A stretch of 64,000 nucleotides of DNA from Micromonospora sp. C28SCA-DRY-2. GTDB taxonomy: Bacteria > Actinomycetota > Actinomycetes > Mycobacteriales > Micromonosporaceae. The translations under genes and the position numbers were made by a program. This document shows, piece by piece, positions 1 to 8,496 of this stretch (position 1 is the first letter of the stretch; the number at the start of each line of letters is the position of its first letter). The notes under the pieces were generated by a model. It did no database searches. It had not been told where the DNA came from and saw nothing but the letters and a program-made list of their open reading frames with translations. The DNA is taken from the NCBI RefSeq assembly GCF_030519475.1, contig NZ_JAUMKD010000007.1:186001-250000 (forward strand). The letters run 5' to 3'.

Positions 1-6
1 CTCATT

Positions 7-315
7 GTGCTGGAACCGGGCGTCGACTGGACATCGACGGGAGGGCTGTTCGACTGGACCCTGGAGTTCCTGATGCGGCGGGTACCGCACCGGGAAGTGG
101 TCGACCACCTGCGGGAGATCGTCGACAACAACCTCGGGTCGTTCTGGCTTGACGACGTGCCGGCGCGGTATCGGGCCGAGATCCTCACACAGCTGCGGCA
201 GGAGTTGCTTCCCGCGGCGGAGCGGGAACTGCCGGACACCGACCAGAAGTCAGCGGTCCTCGGTCGTCTGCGCGAACTGGCGGATGCCGCCGGCCGGACC
301 GGCACCTCCGGCTAG
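7..315 (+). CDS. Hypothetical protein, 102 aa
   Basis: Small acidic, probably soluble protein opening with a GTG codon close to the left edge, so the true start could lie upstream of the window. The sequence is mostly helical, with an amphipathic stretch (MRRVPHREVVDHLREIVD, about residues 23-40) and a second helix around residues 52-72 ending in a run of Glu and Arg. No signal peptide, membrane segment or catalytic motif is visible and I do not recognise the family. It ends 14 bases before the stop of the convergent lipoprotein gene. Reading-frame GC3 bias is coding-like. No function is assigned. Confidence 0.55.
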   Translation: MLEPGVDWTSTGGLFDWTLEFLMRRVPHREVVDHLREIVDNNLGSFWLDDVPARYRAEILTQLRQELLPAAERELPDTDQKSAVLGRLRELADAAGRTGTSG

Positions 316-329
316 GGCCGGTACCGACG

Positions 330-1313
330 TCACGCGGGGAAGGCGACCGGCTCGTCGGTGCCCTCCCGGCTGAACAGCCACGCCGGAACCAGCCGCGGAT
401 GGTGACCGTCGTTGCCCCAGTCGAGGGCGTAGACGAAACGCGCCCCGGTCACGTTGGCCGAGGGGTTGCGCCGGGCGCAGGGTGGCGTCCCCGCGCCGTG
501 GGCGGCCGGGCACAACTGCCCGGACGACGGAGTGGCCGCGGCCTCCTGCTGGAGGCGGGCGAAGGCCTGCCCGGCGTCGAGCAGCGGACGATCGGCGTCT
601 CCCCGCGCCGGCCCCAGCCAACCGGTGGCGTAGCCGATGCCGCGCTCGTCGAGCTGGACCTTGGTCTGCCAGCCCCACGTCGGGTGGCCGGCGACGCGGG
701 GCTCGACCACCACCTGGCCGCCGTCGAACCGGGCCAGGGCCGGGTCGACTCCGGCAGCGCGCAGGACGGGCTGGGTGAGCGCGAGCGCCTGCCGTTGGCC
801 CGAGTCGTACGGCCCCTCGCCGTTGGTCTGCTGCTGCCGCAGGTATCTCCACCGGCCGCCGCTGTCCGGCCAGATCTCCAGCGTGGCCTCGCCGCGGGTG
901 ACCGTCCACGGGTTGCCGTCGAAGCCGATCGGCGCGTCGTCGAAGCCGAGCGCGTCGGCCAGCGCGATCGCGTGGCGCTGGGCGGGCGTGTTCAGCGCGT
1001 ACGTGCGGCCCGTCGCGGGGCCGCGCTCGGTCAGTGGGCGGGCCATGACGTACGTCCCCGGCAGGAAGCCGAGCCGCTGCTCCGGATACAGGGGCGGGAC
1101 CGCGGGGGCGCGGACGACCTCGACGCCCGACGGGACGGGAACGGTGTCCCCGGTGCGCGGTCCGGTGCCCGTGCAGGCGGTCAGCAGGCCGGCGGCGACC
1201 AGGAGGAGGCCGAGGGTCCGTCGCGCCGCGGTCCGTCGACGGGGCGGCAGTTCGTGCCGCGGTGCGCCGGCCGATTCGGAGGACCGCCGGGCCGGCGGCG
1301 CGGGAGACCCCAT
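330..1313 (-). CDS. Predicted lipoprotein of unknown function, 327 aa
   Basis: Exported lipoprotein. The frame is open to 1577, but that extension runs through a tRNA-like element and has no protein-like composition, so the ATG at 1313 is chosen. From there an Arg-rich n-region (RRRTAARR) leads into LGLLLVAAGLLTAC, a lipobox whose Cys would be lipidated. The mature part has two halves: an N-terminal domain with YALNTPAQRHAIALADALGF and a C-terminal region ending in a Trp-rich VPAWLF motif. This resembles uncharacterised actinobacterial lipoproteins, but I know of no reaction for them. It converges on the small gene at 7-315. Confidence 0.7.
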   Translation of the reverse strand: MGSPAPPARRSSESAGAPRHELPPRRRTAARRTLGLLLVAAGLLTACTGTGPRTGDTVPVPSGVEVVRAPAVPPLYPEQRLGFLPGTYVMARPLTERGPATGRTYALNTPAQRHAIALADALGFDDAPIGFDGNPWTVTRGEATLEIWPDSGGRWRYLRQQQTNGEGPYDSGQRQALALTQPVLRAAGVDPALARFDGGQVVVEPRVAGHPTWGWQTKVQLDERGIGYATGWLGPARGDADRPLLDAGQAFARLQQEAAATPSSGQLCPAAHGAGTPPCARRNPSANVTGARFVYALDWGNDGHHPRLVPAWLFSREGTDEPVAFPA

Positions 1314-1490
1314 GGGGCCGGATTCTGCCACGGTGGCCGGCACGCCGACGGCCGGCAGCGACGGCGCCCGGGCGGCCCTGCGCGCCGGCTGGGTGTGGAG
1401 TTCCCCGATCCCGCCCTCGCCGTCGTGGATCTGCACGTGGTGATGTGCTGTGCGCGGTGCGCTGTCACCTGTCCTCTGTGCTGGGCGGCT

Positions 1491-1604
1491 CTGTGAGTCG
1501 AGGAATCGAACCTCCGCGCTGCCCGCCGCGCGCCAGGGAAAGGAGTCCGGTTTACAGCCGGCTCTGGTGCTGTGCACGCCTCCACGACGGCTACCTGCTC
1601 CACA
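1491..1604 (-). tRNA. Atypical or degenerate tRNA-Tyr(GUA)-like element
   Basis: On the minus strand the sequence contains a good anticodon arm, CCGG-CTGTAAA-CCGG (1547-1561), which would give a GUA (Tyr) anticodon. A CGCGC/GCGCG hairpin in the variable-arm position follows, and then a T-arm GAGG-TTCGATT-CCTC (1500-1514). The candidate acceptor strands are TGTGGAG and ACTCACA, which pair only imperfectly. The 5' half is wrong for a normal tRNA: about 38 nt separate the apparent D-arm GG from the anticodon stem and no standard D-arm forms, so the total length (about 114 nt) is too long even for a class II tRNA. It starts immediately after the stop codon of the DIP1984-family gene. It may be a pseudo-tRNA, an integration-scarred tRNA or a tRNA-like RNA. 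Boundaries are approximate. Confidence 0.4.
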
Positions 1605-1609
1605 CCCGA

Positions 1610-2074
1610 CTAGTCCAGCAGGTCCGCCTCCCAGTTGGTGCGCTGGATCAGCACGTCCAGCTCGCGCAGTTCGCGGGCCAGCGCGTCGGCCTGGCCGCGC
1701 AGCTCCGCCACCGGGAGCGCGGTGAGCATCTTCAGCTCCGAGCGCAGCTGCCGGACCGCGTGCCGCCCGCCGGCCGCCGCGTCGGCGGCAGCGGTGAGCA
1801 CCGAGTGCCGCAGCCGGAGTACGTCCCGGCGGGCGAGCACGTCGGTGAGCGTGCCGAGGTCGCCGGCCGGCACCGCGGCGTTGGTCCGGTTGATCCGGCG
1901 GATCAGTGACTCCAGCTGGTCGAGCGTCTCGGTCAGCTCACCGAGCAGGGCGTTGGCGTCCTCCGGCGGCACCTCGCCCTCCTGGTAACGGGCGCTGCCC
2001 ACGATCCGCGCGCGCAGCTGTTCCACCCGCCGGACCGCGTCGGCCCGATCCGCCAGTGCCTCACCGAGCTTCAT
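1610..2074 (-). CDS. DIP1984 family protein, 154 aa
   Basis: All-helical, coiled-coil-rich soluble protein. The N-terminus MKLGEALADRADAVRRVEQL, the middle LIRRINRTNAA and the C-terminal LRELDVLIQRTNWEADLLD match the DIP1984 family (named after a Corynebacterium diphtheriae protein), and the length is typical. The ATG at 2074 is preceded on the minus strand by GGGAGGTGGAGC, an adequate ribosome binding site. The family has no established biochemical role that I know of, and the neighbours do not suggest one. The stop codon abuts the tRNA-like element. Confidence 0.85.
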   Translation of the reverse strand: MKLGEALADRADAVRRVEQLRARIVGSARYQEGEVPPEDANALLGELTETLDQLESLIRRINRTNAAVPAGDLGTLTDVLARRDVLRLRHSVLTAAADAAAGGRHAVRQLRSELKMLTALPVAELRGQADALARELRELDVLIQRTNWEADLLD

Positions 2075-2242
2075 CGCTCCACCTCCCGTGTCGAGCCCGG
2101 CAAGGATAGTTGATCTCGGTCGGTGGGGCGGACCCGTTTTCCGGGCGTACGGGGGCCAGGCGATCGGGATTGGACCTCGCCGTCGCGCCGGTCGGCGTCC
2201 CTACGATGGCGGTCCACGATCCACAGCCGCCCGGAGGACGTC

Positions 2243-2935
2243 ATGGTGGAGCACCTCGCCGACCTGCCCACGCCGCTGCTGGCCGACGCCTGCGTACGAC
2301 TGGACGTGCCGTTGCGGGCGGCGCCCGTGGGCGTCCGGCCGGTGGTGCCCGGCCAGCGGGTGACCGGCCGGGTGCTGCCGGTGCGGCACCACGGCAGCGT
2401 GGACGTGTTCCTCGAGGCGTTCGGCTCGGCGGCGCCCGGGGACGTACTCGTGATCGACAACGGCGGCCGGACGGACGAGGCGTGCGTCGGTGACCTGGCG
2501 GTGCTGGAGGCCGCCGCGGCCGGGGTCGCCGGCCTGGTGGTGTGGGGGTTGCACCGCGACACCGCCGAGCTGGTGGAGATCGGCCTGCCGGTGTTCAGCT
2601 ACGGCAGTTGCCCGCTGGGACCAACCCGGCTGGACGATCGCGAGCCGCAGACGCTGACCAGCGCCCGGATCGGCGGGCACCTGGTCACCGCCGACGACCT
2701 GGTCTGCGCCGACGACGACGGGGTGCTCTTCCTGCCCGCCGCCCGCGCCGATGAGGTGCTGGCGACGGCGGCGCGGATCCGGCGTACCGAACGGCTCCAG
2801 GCGGCCCGGATCCGCGCCGGTGAGACGCTGCGCCAGCAGACCGCGTTCGACGACTACCTGGCCCGGCGCGAGACGACACCCGGCTACACCTTCCGGCAGC
2901 ACCTGCGCCGGGTGGGTGGGGCGATCGAGGAGTGA
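2243..2935 (+). CDS. RraA family protein (HMG/CHA aldolase-like fold), 230 aa
   Basis: Member of the RraA/demethylmenaquinone-methyltransferase-like family. Some members inhibit RNase E; others are class II 4-hydroxy-4-methyl-2-oxoglutarate aldolases. Seen here are GDVLVIDNGGRTDEACVGDL, the LEAAAAGVAGLVVWGLHRD segment that corresponds to the family substrate/metal loop, and the C-terminal FLPAARADEVLATA helix. The C-terminal extension YLARRETTPGYTFRQHLRRVG is common in actinobacterial paralogues. The frame is open upstream to 2123, but the ATG at 2243 follows CGGAGG with good spacing and gives the family length. The family-typical Asp in WGLHRD is kept, so aldolase-like chemistry is possible; the true substrate is unknown. 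Confidence 0.8.
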   Translation: MVEHLADLPTPLLADACVRLDVPLRAAPVGVRPVVPGQRVTGRVLPVRHHGSVDVFLEAFGSAAPGDVLVIDNGGRTDEACVGDLAVLEAAAAGVAGLVVWGLHRDTAELVEIGLPVFSYGSCPLGPTRLDDREPQTLTSARIGGHLVTADDLVCADDDGVLFLPAARADEVLATAARIRRTERLQAARIRAGETLRQQTAFDDYLARRETTPGYTFRQHLRRVGGAIEE

Positions 2936-2939
2936 GCGG

Positions 2940-3017
2940 TCAGCGTCGCGCGGCCCCGTACACCCGCAGGATGCTGGTGCGCAGCGCGGCGGCGCGGTAG
3001 CCGATGGAGTCGGTGCT
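2940..3017 (-). pseudogene. Possible gene remnant, C-terminal 25 residues
   Basis: The minus-strand frame ends in STDSIGYRAAALRTSILRVY and GAARR before a stop. It looks like a real protein C-terminus but has no upstream continuation, since the frame degenerates beyond 3017 where an opposite-strand fragment begins. I read it as the end of a deleted gene. The parent family cannot be identified. Confidence 0.25.
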
Positions 3018-3021
3018 GCCT

Positions 3022-3114
3022 GGCACGACGGTCGTCACCGAGGTCTACATGTTCGGCGAACTCGCGTCGGACGGCCGACTGCGCCGCGTCGACCAACTCA
3101 CCAGCACTCCCTGA
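3022..3114 (+). pseudogene. Possible gene remnant, SnoaL/NTF2-like C-terminus
   Basis: The plus-strand frame reads GTTVVTEVYMFGELASDGRL then RRVDQLTSTP and a stop. This resembles the C-terminal strand and helix of SnoaL-like or NTF2-like proteins, but no N-terminal part exists upstream. Together with the adjacent opposite-strand fragment it suggests a deletion junction near 3018. The remainder of this gene-free stretch (3115-3308) holds only the leader and ribosome binding site of the amidase gene. Confidence 0.25.
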
Positions 3115-3308
3115 GGACAGCCGGCGACCCCGCCCCGGTCCGGCCCAGCGGCCGGGTCCGGGGGGACGGTCCAGTCCGGACCGGCTTCACCGGCACCAAC
3201 CTCTAGCGCTCGCCCGAGCGGCGGCAATATCCTCCACTGCACGCGCGACTACTGGAGCTACTTTTCACGGCTCCGCTCATCCCCCGTCGTCGCCGCAGAG
3301 GAGATGCC

Positions 3309-4442
3309 ATGCACGTCGACCATTCCGAACTGGACCGTCGCACCCTGCTGCGGGCCGGCCTCGGCGCCGCCACGGTGGCGGTCGTCGGGAGCGAACTCGC
3401 CTTCCCGGCGGCCGCGCAGGCGGACCCGGGCGCGGACCTGGACTGGATCTACAGCTGCGACGAGTGGGGAGCGCGCCCGCCCGCCGACCCGCTGTCGATC
3501 AGCGCCATCCCCACCAACAAGATCATCGTGCACCACATGGCCTTCCCGAACGTCACCGACTACTCGGAGGCGCAGGCGATCAAGCTCGCCCGCGACTGCC
3601 AGGACCTGCACATGGACGGCAACGGCTGGTCCGACACCGGCCAGCACTTCACCATCAGCCGCGGCGGCTACGTCCTGGAGGGCCGGCGCGGCAGCCTGGA
3701 GCGGCTCCAGGCCGGCGACCGGCAGATGATCTCGGCGCACTGCCCCGGCGAGAACGGTCGGGCCATCGGCATCGAGAACGAGGGCACCTACGTCACCGAG
3801 ACGCCGCCGGAGGCCCTGCTCGACTCGCTGGTGAAGCTCTGCACCACGATCTGCCAGCAGTACGGCCTGGCCGCCCACGACATCTTCGGCCACTGGGACT
3901 TCCGCACCACCCAGTGCCCGGGCGCCGCGTTCTACCGGCAGTTCCCGATGCTGCGCCGGCGGGTCTTCCGGGCGCTGGGCACCGACCTCGCGGACGTGCC
4001 GGCGCGCCGTTGGCCCGACCTGTGGCGGTTCGTCGGCTCGCCGTCGGTCCGGGTGGTGCAGTACCTGCTGGCCCACCGCGGCTACACGGTGCCGGTGAAC
4101 AGCGTCTTCGACGCGGCGACCGTGGCGGCGGTGCAGGACTGGCAGGCCCGCAACGGCATCCCGGTCGACGTGGACGCCACCCTCACCACCCCGACCTGGG
4201 AGACCCTGGTGCCGGAGCTGGACAAGGACGCCACCGGCATCCCGGTCAGCGCCGCGCAGTTCATGCTCAACTTCAAGGGGTGGACCGACGTCGCCGTCAC
4301 CGGCGAGTACGACTACGCGACGAAGAAGGCGGTCCAGGACCTCCAGGCCCTGCACGGCCTGCCGCGCAACGGCAAGCTCACCACCAGCACCTGGTGCGTG
4401 CTGGTCGGCGGGGTGGTCCGGCAGTCCTTCCGGCACCGCTGA
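3309..4442 (+). CDS. Tat-exported PGRP-type N-acetylmuramoyl-L-alanine amidase, 377 aa
   Basis: Predicted cell-wall hydrolase that cleaves the lactyl-amide bond between MurNAc and L-Ala outside the membrane. The N-terminus carries a twin-arginine signal (DRRTLLRAGLGAA, residues 9-21) and an Ala-rich cleavage region near residue 37. The PGRP/amidase-2 domain covers about 48-215, with zinc ligands visible as His75 (or His76), His195 and Cys203 in GHWDFRTTQCPG. Two C-terminal peptidoglycan-binding-like repeats follow (about 232-285 and 310-365, each with the VQxxLxxxG and AVQDxQ pattern). The ATG follows GAGGAG at ideal spacing. It lies alone between a decayed region and a VOC gene. A cell-wall remodelling or cell-wall recycling role is inferred. 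Confidence 0.88.
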   Translation: MHVDHSELDRRTLLRAGLGAATVAVVGSELAFPAAAQADPGADLDWIYSCDEWGARPPADPLSISAIPTNKIIVHHMAFPNVTDYSEAQAIKLARDCQDLHMDGNGWSDTGQHFTISRGGYVLEGRRGSLERLQAGDRQMISAHCPGENGRAIGIENEGTYVTETPPEALLDSLVKLCTTICQQYGLAAHDIFGHWDFRTTQCPGAAFYRQFPMLRRRVFRALGTDLADVPARRWPDLWRFVGSPSVRVVQYLLAHRGYTVPVNSVFDAATVAAVQDWQARNGIPVDVDATLTTPTWETLVPELDKDATGIPVSAAQFMLNFKGWTDVAVTGEYDYATKKAVQDLQALHGLPRNGKLTTSTWCVLVGGVVRQSFRHR

Positions 4443-4580
4443 CGGTCCCCGGGCCGTGGCGGAGGTGGCGCGAGTTCGCCCCCGCCGCCGCGGCCCGCCC
4501 GCGCGTCCATCCGGCGATTCACCTGCTGGAGCACCCGCCCTCTGCGACGATGACCCCTGGTCAGGACCAAGGAGGCCGCC

Positions 4581-4994
4581 ATGACGTCGCGACTCAACCC
4601 GTACCTCAGCTTCGACGGCAACGCCCGGGAGGCGATGGAGTTCTACCGGCAGGTGTTCGGCGGCGACCTGACGTTGAGCACCTTCGGCGAGTTCGGCACC
4701 GACGACCCGACGCTGGCCGACAAGGTCATGCACGGCATGCTGGAGACCCCCGGCGGCTACACCCTGATGGCCTCGGACACCGCCCCGGGCATGCAGCACG
4801 TCCCCGGCAACAACGTCTCGGTGAGCGTCAGCGGTGACGACGGCAACGAGCTGCGCGGCTACTGGGAGAAGCTGACCGTCGGCGGCACGGTGAGCGTCCC
4901 GCTGGCCAAGCAGATGTGGGGCGACGAGTTCGGCATGTGCGTCGACCGGTTCGGCATCGGGTGGCTGGTGAACATCAGCCAGCCCGGGCGCTGA
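4581..4994 (+). CDS. VOC family protein, PhnB-like, 137 aa
   Basis: Small glyoxalase-fold protein of the PhnB/3-demethylubiquinone-like subgroup of the VOC superfamily. It starts with LNPYLSFDGNAREAMEFYRQ, the standard first beta-alpha unit of that subgroup, and ends with the GDEFGMCVDRFGIGWLVNI strand pair. Family members are often annotated as glyoxalases but their substrates are mostly unknown, and the metal ligands are not fully conserved. The ribosome binding site AAGGAGG is seven bases before the ATG. It is codirectional with the glucosidase gene 55 bases downstream; no functional link is evident. Confidence 0.88.
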   Translation: MTSRLNPYLSFDGNAREAMEFYRQVFGGDLTLSTFGEFGTDDPTLADKVMHGMLETPGGYTLMASDTAPGMQHVPGNNVSVSVSGDDGNELRGYWEKLTVGGTVSVPLAKQMWGDEFGMCVDRFGIGWLVNISQPGR

Positions 4995-5049
4995 GCGCCC
5001 GCCCCGGCGACGGCACGTGTACCGGGGGCGGCACCGGGTAGGAACCGCC

Positions 5050-7194
5050 GTGCGCACCGTCCGGAACCTGCGTGTACGCCCGGATCTGCTCTACCTGGCG
5101 AGCGGTTGGAGCACGCTGGTCACCGACGTACGCGGGCGGATCCGGGGCACCGGACCGCAGGGGTTCTTCGCCCGCAACACCCGGGTGCTCAGCCTGGAAC
5201 GGATCACCGTCGACGGCCGCGAGCCGGTGCCGTTCAGCACCGCGAACGTGCGCGGCCACGCCCAGCTCTCGTACGCCGAACTCGGCGACGGCGAGACGCT
5301 GCCCGCCCGGGTCGCCTACCTGCTGGTCGAGCGGTTCGTCGGTGAGGGGCTGCGCACCCGGCTGACCGTGGCCAGCTACGCCGGCCAGCCGCTGGAGCTG
5401 CGCCTGCGGATCCACCTGGCCGCCGACTTCGCGGACACCTCGGAGGCCGAGACCGGGCACCGGGTGCAGGTCGGCGAGGTGGACACCGCCTGGGACGCCG
5501 CCGGCCAGGAACTGTGCCTGCGCTACCGCTGCCACGGGCTGGACCGGGCGGTGGCGATCCGGGCCACGGGCGACGGGCCGGTCCGGTACGCCGACGGGGA
5601 GTTCGTCGTCGACCTGGCGGTGCCGCCCCGGGAGCGCCGCCGGGTGGACCTGCTCGTCGAGCCGGTCTTCGAGGGCCGGCGGCTCGCCGCGCCACCGCCG
5701 ACGTTCGCCGACCCCGACGACGCCGCCGCCCGCGCCCGCACCCGGCTCGCCGCCGAGCTCACCCGGCTGACCAGCGCGAACTTCGACGTCACGGCGGCCT
5801 GGCGGTGCGCGGTCGGTGACCTCGCCGTGCTGCCGCTCGGGGAACCGGACGGCCCGACGGCGCCGATCGCCGGCCTGCCGATCTACCAGGAGATCTTCGG
5901 GCGGGACACGATGACCGCGTCCTGGCAGGCGCTGCTCGCCGGGCCGACCATGCTCGCGGACAGCCTGCGGCTCAACGCCCACCACCTGGGGCGGCGCGTC
6001 GACGACTGGCGGGACGAGGAGCCCGGCAAGCCGTTGCACGAGTCCCGGAGCGGGCCGGTCTCCGTGCTCGGCCTCGACCCGTTCGCCCACTACCACGGCG
6101 ACTGGTCCACCGCGCCGGACTTCCTGGTCTTCCTCGGCCAGTACTACGCCTGGACCGGTGACCTCGACACCGTCCGCGAGCTGCTGCCGACGGCCCGCCG
6201 GGCGCTGTCCTGGATCGACCGGTTCGGCGACCTCGACCACGACGGCTTCCTGGAGTACCACTGCCGCTCCCGGGCCGGCCTGAAGAACCAGGGCTGGAAG
6301 GACTCCGACACCGCCATCGTGGACGAGCACGGGCGGGTGGTGCCGAACCCGATCGCCACCAGCGAACTCCAGGCGTACTGGTACGCGGCGCTGCGGCACG
6401 CCGCCGTGGCGTTCGCCGCGACCGGTCACCCGCGGCTCGGCGCCGCCCTGGTGCGGCGGGCGGCCGCGCTGCGCCGGCGGTTCCACCGCGCGTACTGGCT
6501 GCCCGACCGGGGTTGTTACGCGATGGCGCTGGGACCGGACGGGCGGCCGGTGCGGTCGGTCAACTCCAACGACGGTCACCTGCTGGCCACCGGGATCGTG
6601 CCGGCCCGGATCGCCCGGACCGTCGCCGACCGGCTGCTCGCCCCCGACATGTTCAGCGGCTGGGGGATCCGCACGCTCTCCGCGGACCACCCGGCGTACA
6701 ACCCGTTCAGCTACCACCGGGGCAGCGTCTGGCCGGTCGAGGCGGGCACCATCGGCCTCGGCCTGGCCCGGTACGGCTGCTGGCAGCACCTGCACCGGCT
6801 GGCCGAGGGGATGTTCGCCGCGGCGGCGCTCTTCGACGAACACCGCCTGCCCGAGGTGCTCTCCGGGCTGCCCCGCGACGACGCCCACCCGTACCCCGGT
6901 GTCTACCCCGCCTCGTGCTCGCCGCAGGCGTGGTCGGCCAGTTCGGTGGTGGCGCTGATCCAGGCGCTGCTGGCGCTGCGACCGGCCGCGCCGCTGCGGA
7001 CCATCTTCGTCGACCCGCACCTGCCCGAGTGGCTGCCGGAACTCACCCTGGAGGGCGTCCGGGTCGGACGGCGCACCGTCGATCTGACCGTCCGCCGCCG
7101 ACGCGGCGGGCGTACCTCGCTGCGCGCCCGCGGCGACCGGATCGCGGTGGTCCGCCGCCCCACGTCGCAGGCTGTCGCCGCCCGCCGCCGCTGA
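5050..7194 (+). CDS. Glycogen-debranching-type amylo-alpha-1,6-glucosidase family protein, 714 aa
   Basis: Predicted cytoplasmic glycoside hydrolase. The N-terminal region (about 15-220) matches the bacterial debranching-enzyme N-terminal beta domain, with SGWSTLVTDVRGRIRGTGPQ and GFFARNTRVLSLERI. The C-terminal (alpha/alpha)6 barrel (about 260-680) contains IFGRDTMTASWQALL, QGWKDSDTAI, ELQAYWYAAL and PFSYHRGSVWPVEAG, which are hallmark blocks of the amylo-alpha-1,6-glucosidase family. The likely role is trimming alpha-glucans or a related oligosaccharide. A GTG at 5017 is also in frame, but the GTG at 5050 is preceded by AGGAA and begins where homology would begin (VRTVRNLRVRPD). No other glycogen gene lies nearby, so it acts as a stand-alone unit. 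Confidence 0.85.
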   Translation: MRTVRNLRVRPDLLYLASGWSTLVTDVRGRIRGTGPQGFFARNTRVLSLERITVDGREPVPFSTANVRGHAQLSYAELGDGETLPARVAYLLVERFVGEGLRTRLTVASYAGQPLELRLRIHLAADFADTSEAETGHRVQVGEVDTAWDAAGQELCLRYRCHGLDRAVAIRATGDGPVRYADGEFVVDLAVPPRERRRVDLLVEPVFEGRRLAAPPPTFADPDDAAARARTRLAAELTRLTSANFDVTAAWRCAVGDLAVLPLGEPDGPTAPIAGLPIYQEIFGRDTMTASWQALLAGPTMLADSLRLNAHHLGRRVDDWRDEEPGKPLHESRSGPVSVLGLDPFAHYHGDWSTAPDFLVFLGQYYAWTGDLDTVRELLPTARRALSWIDRFGDLDHDGFLEYHCRSRAGLKNQGWKDSDTAIVDEHGRVVPNPIATSELQAYWYAALRHAAVAFAATGHPRLGAALVRRAAALRRRFHRAYWLPDRGCYAMALGPDGRPVRSVNSNDGHLLATGIVPARIARTVADRLLAPDMFSGWGIRTLSADHPAYNPFSYHRGSVWPVEAGTIGLGLARYGCWQHLHRLAEGMFAAAALFDEHRLPEVLSGLPRDDAHPYPGVYPASCSPQAWSASSVVALIQALLALRPAAPLRTIFVDPHLPEWLPELTLEGVRVGRRTVDLTVRRRRGGRTSLRARGDRIAVVRRPTSQAVAARRR

Positions 7195-7343
7195 CCGAGG
7201 TCCGCCGCGCACCACCGCTGGCCCGTCCCGTCGTCCGCCGGTCCGGAAACCGGCCGATCGGGCGTATCCGCCGGGGCGGTGGCGGCGCTACCGTACGGCA
7301 GGCTTCCGCGACGCGGATCTCCTGCGAGGAGAGGACTGGGGAG

Positions 7344-8423
7344 ATGGACGGCACGGCGCGCCCGCACCGACTGACCCGACTGTTCACCGCCGCCGCCCTG
7401 GTGACGGCCGCCCTGGGGTTGGTCGCCCCGCCCGCGCAGGCCCAGCCGGGCGCCAAGATCACGGTGCTGACCCGGAACCTGTACCTCGGCGGCGACCTCA
7501 CCCCGTCGATGACCGCGCCGAACCTGCCGGCGTTCCTGGCCGCGAACGCGGCCCTGCTCAGTCACGTCGACCTGGTCGACTTCCCGGCCCGGGCGAAGCT
7601 CATCGCGGCGGAGATCCGCGAGCACCGACCCGACCTGGTGGGCCTGCAGGAGGTGGCGCTGTGGCGTACCGGGCCGCTCGGCGACCCCGCCCCGGCCACC
7701 ACCGTCCGCTACGACTACCTGGCCCTGCTGATGGCGGAGCTGGCGGTCGCCGGCCACCGCTACGACGTGGCAGTGGTGCAGGACGAGGCGGACCTCGAGG
7801 CTCCGGCCGGGGCACCGCACCTCGTGGACGCCCGGCTCACCATGCGCGACGTCATCCTGGTCCGGCACGGCGGCCGGGTGACGGTCACCGGCACGTCGTC
7901 GGGGAACTTCGCCACCAACATGGTGACCCCGCTGCCGGCCACCGGCAGCTCGGTGACCAGCACGCGGGGTTGGACCGCGGTGGACGTCATGCACGGCCGG
8001 CGCGCGTTCCGGGTGGTGAACACCCACCTGGAGGCGTTCCACCCCGGAGTCCGGGTGCGGCAGGCCGAGGAACTGCTGGCCGGGCCGCTGGACGTGCCCG
8101 GCCGGGTGGTCCTCGTCGGCGACCTCAACACCGGGCCCGAGCTGCCCGAGCCGGTCAACCGCCTGGCCTACGTCACGCTGGTCGCCGGCGGGATGGTGGA
8201 CACCTGGCCGGTCCTGCATCCCGGCGACCCCGGCTACACCGCCGGCCTCGGCGACGACCTGACCGAACCGGCCGACGACGTCGAGCACCGGATCGACATG
8301 GTGCTGGTCCGCGGCCCGGTGACGCCGGTGGCCAGCGAGGTCTTCGGCACCGAGCGGCGTACGCCGCACGGCCGCTGGCCCTCCGACCACCTGGGGCACG
8401 TGGCGGTGCTCGCGCTGCCGTGA
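7344..8423 (+). CDS. Secreted endonuclease/exonuclease/phosphatase family protein, 359 aa
   Basis: Member of the metal-dependent EEP (DNase I-like) fold. A Sec-type signal peptide is visible at residues 1-33 (RLFTAAALVTAALGLVAPPAQA). Catalytic-fold motifs follow: TRNLYLGGDL, LVGLQEVALW with the metal-binding Glu, NTHLEAFHPGVRVRQAEELL, LVGDLNTGPE and the terminal PSDHLGHVAVL containing the catalytic His. The substrate could be a nucleic acid, a phospholipid head group or an inositol phosphate; the fold alone does not tell. The start follows GGGGAG. A TACCGT hexamer about 50 bases upstream could be its -10. Confidence 0.85.
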   Translation: MDGTARPHRLTRLFTAAALVTAALGLVAPPAQAQPGAKITVLTRNLYLGGDLTPSMTAPNLPAFLAANAALLSHVDLVDFPARAKLIAAEIREHRPDLVGLQEVALWRTGPLGDPAPATTVRYDYLALLMAELAVAGHRYDVAVVQDEADLEAPAGAPHLVDARLTMRDVILVRHGGRVTVTGTSSGNFATNMVTPLPATGSSVTSTRGWTAVDVMHGRRAFRVVNTHLEAFHPGVRVRQAEELLAGPLDVPGRVVLVGDLNTGPELPEPVNRLAYVTLVAGGMVDTWPVLHPGDPGYTAGLGDDLTEPADDVEHRIDMVLVRGPVTPVASEVFGTERRTPHGRWPSDHLGHVAVLALP

Positions 8424-8496
8424 CGTTCCGTCGGCCCGGCCGGGGCCGCCGCAGGTCAGGCATGTCGGTGCGGGACGGCAAGACTAGGATCCTTGC

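Noticed and set aside
1314..1577. N-terminal extension of the lipoprotein to 1577
   Set aside because: It would run through the tRNA-like element, has no signal-like features, and a good lipoprotein signal starts at 1313.
3258..5057. Long minus-strand open frame of about 600 codons
   Set aside because: Shadow of the amidase and VOC genes; composition rich in Arg, Gly, Val and His with no motifs, and the plus-strand products are well-known families.
4975..7215. 746-codon minus-strand frame antisense to the glucosidase
   Set aside because: Gly/Val/Arg/Gln-rich shadow frame with no start context; the glucosidase blocks are convincing on the plus strand.
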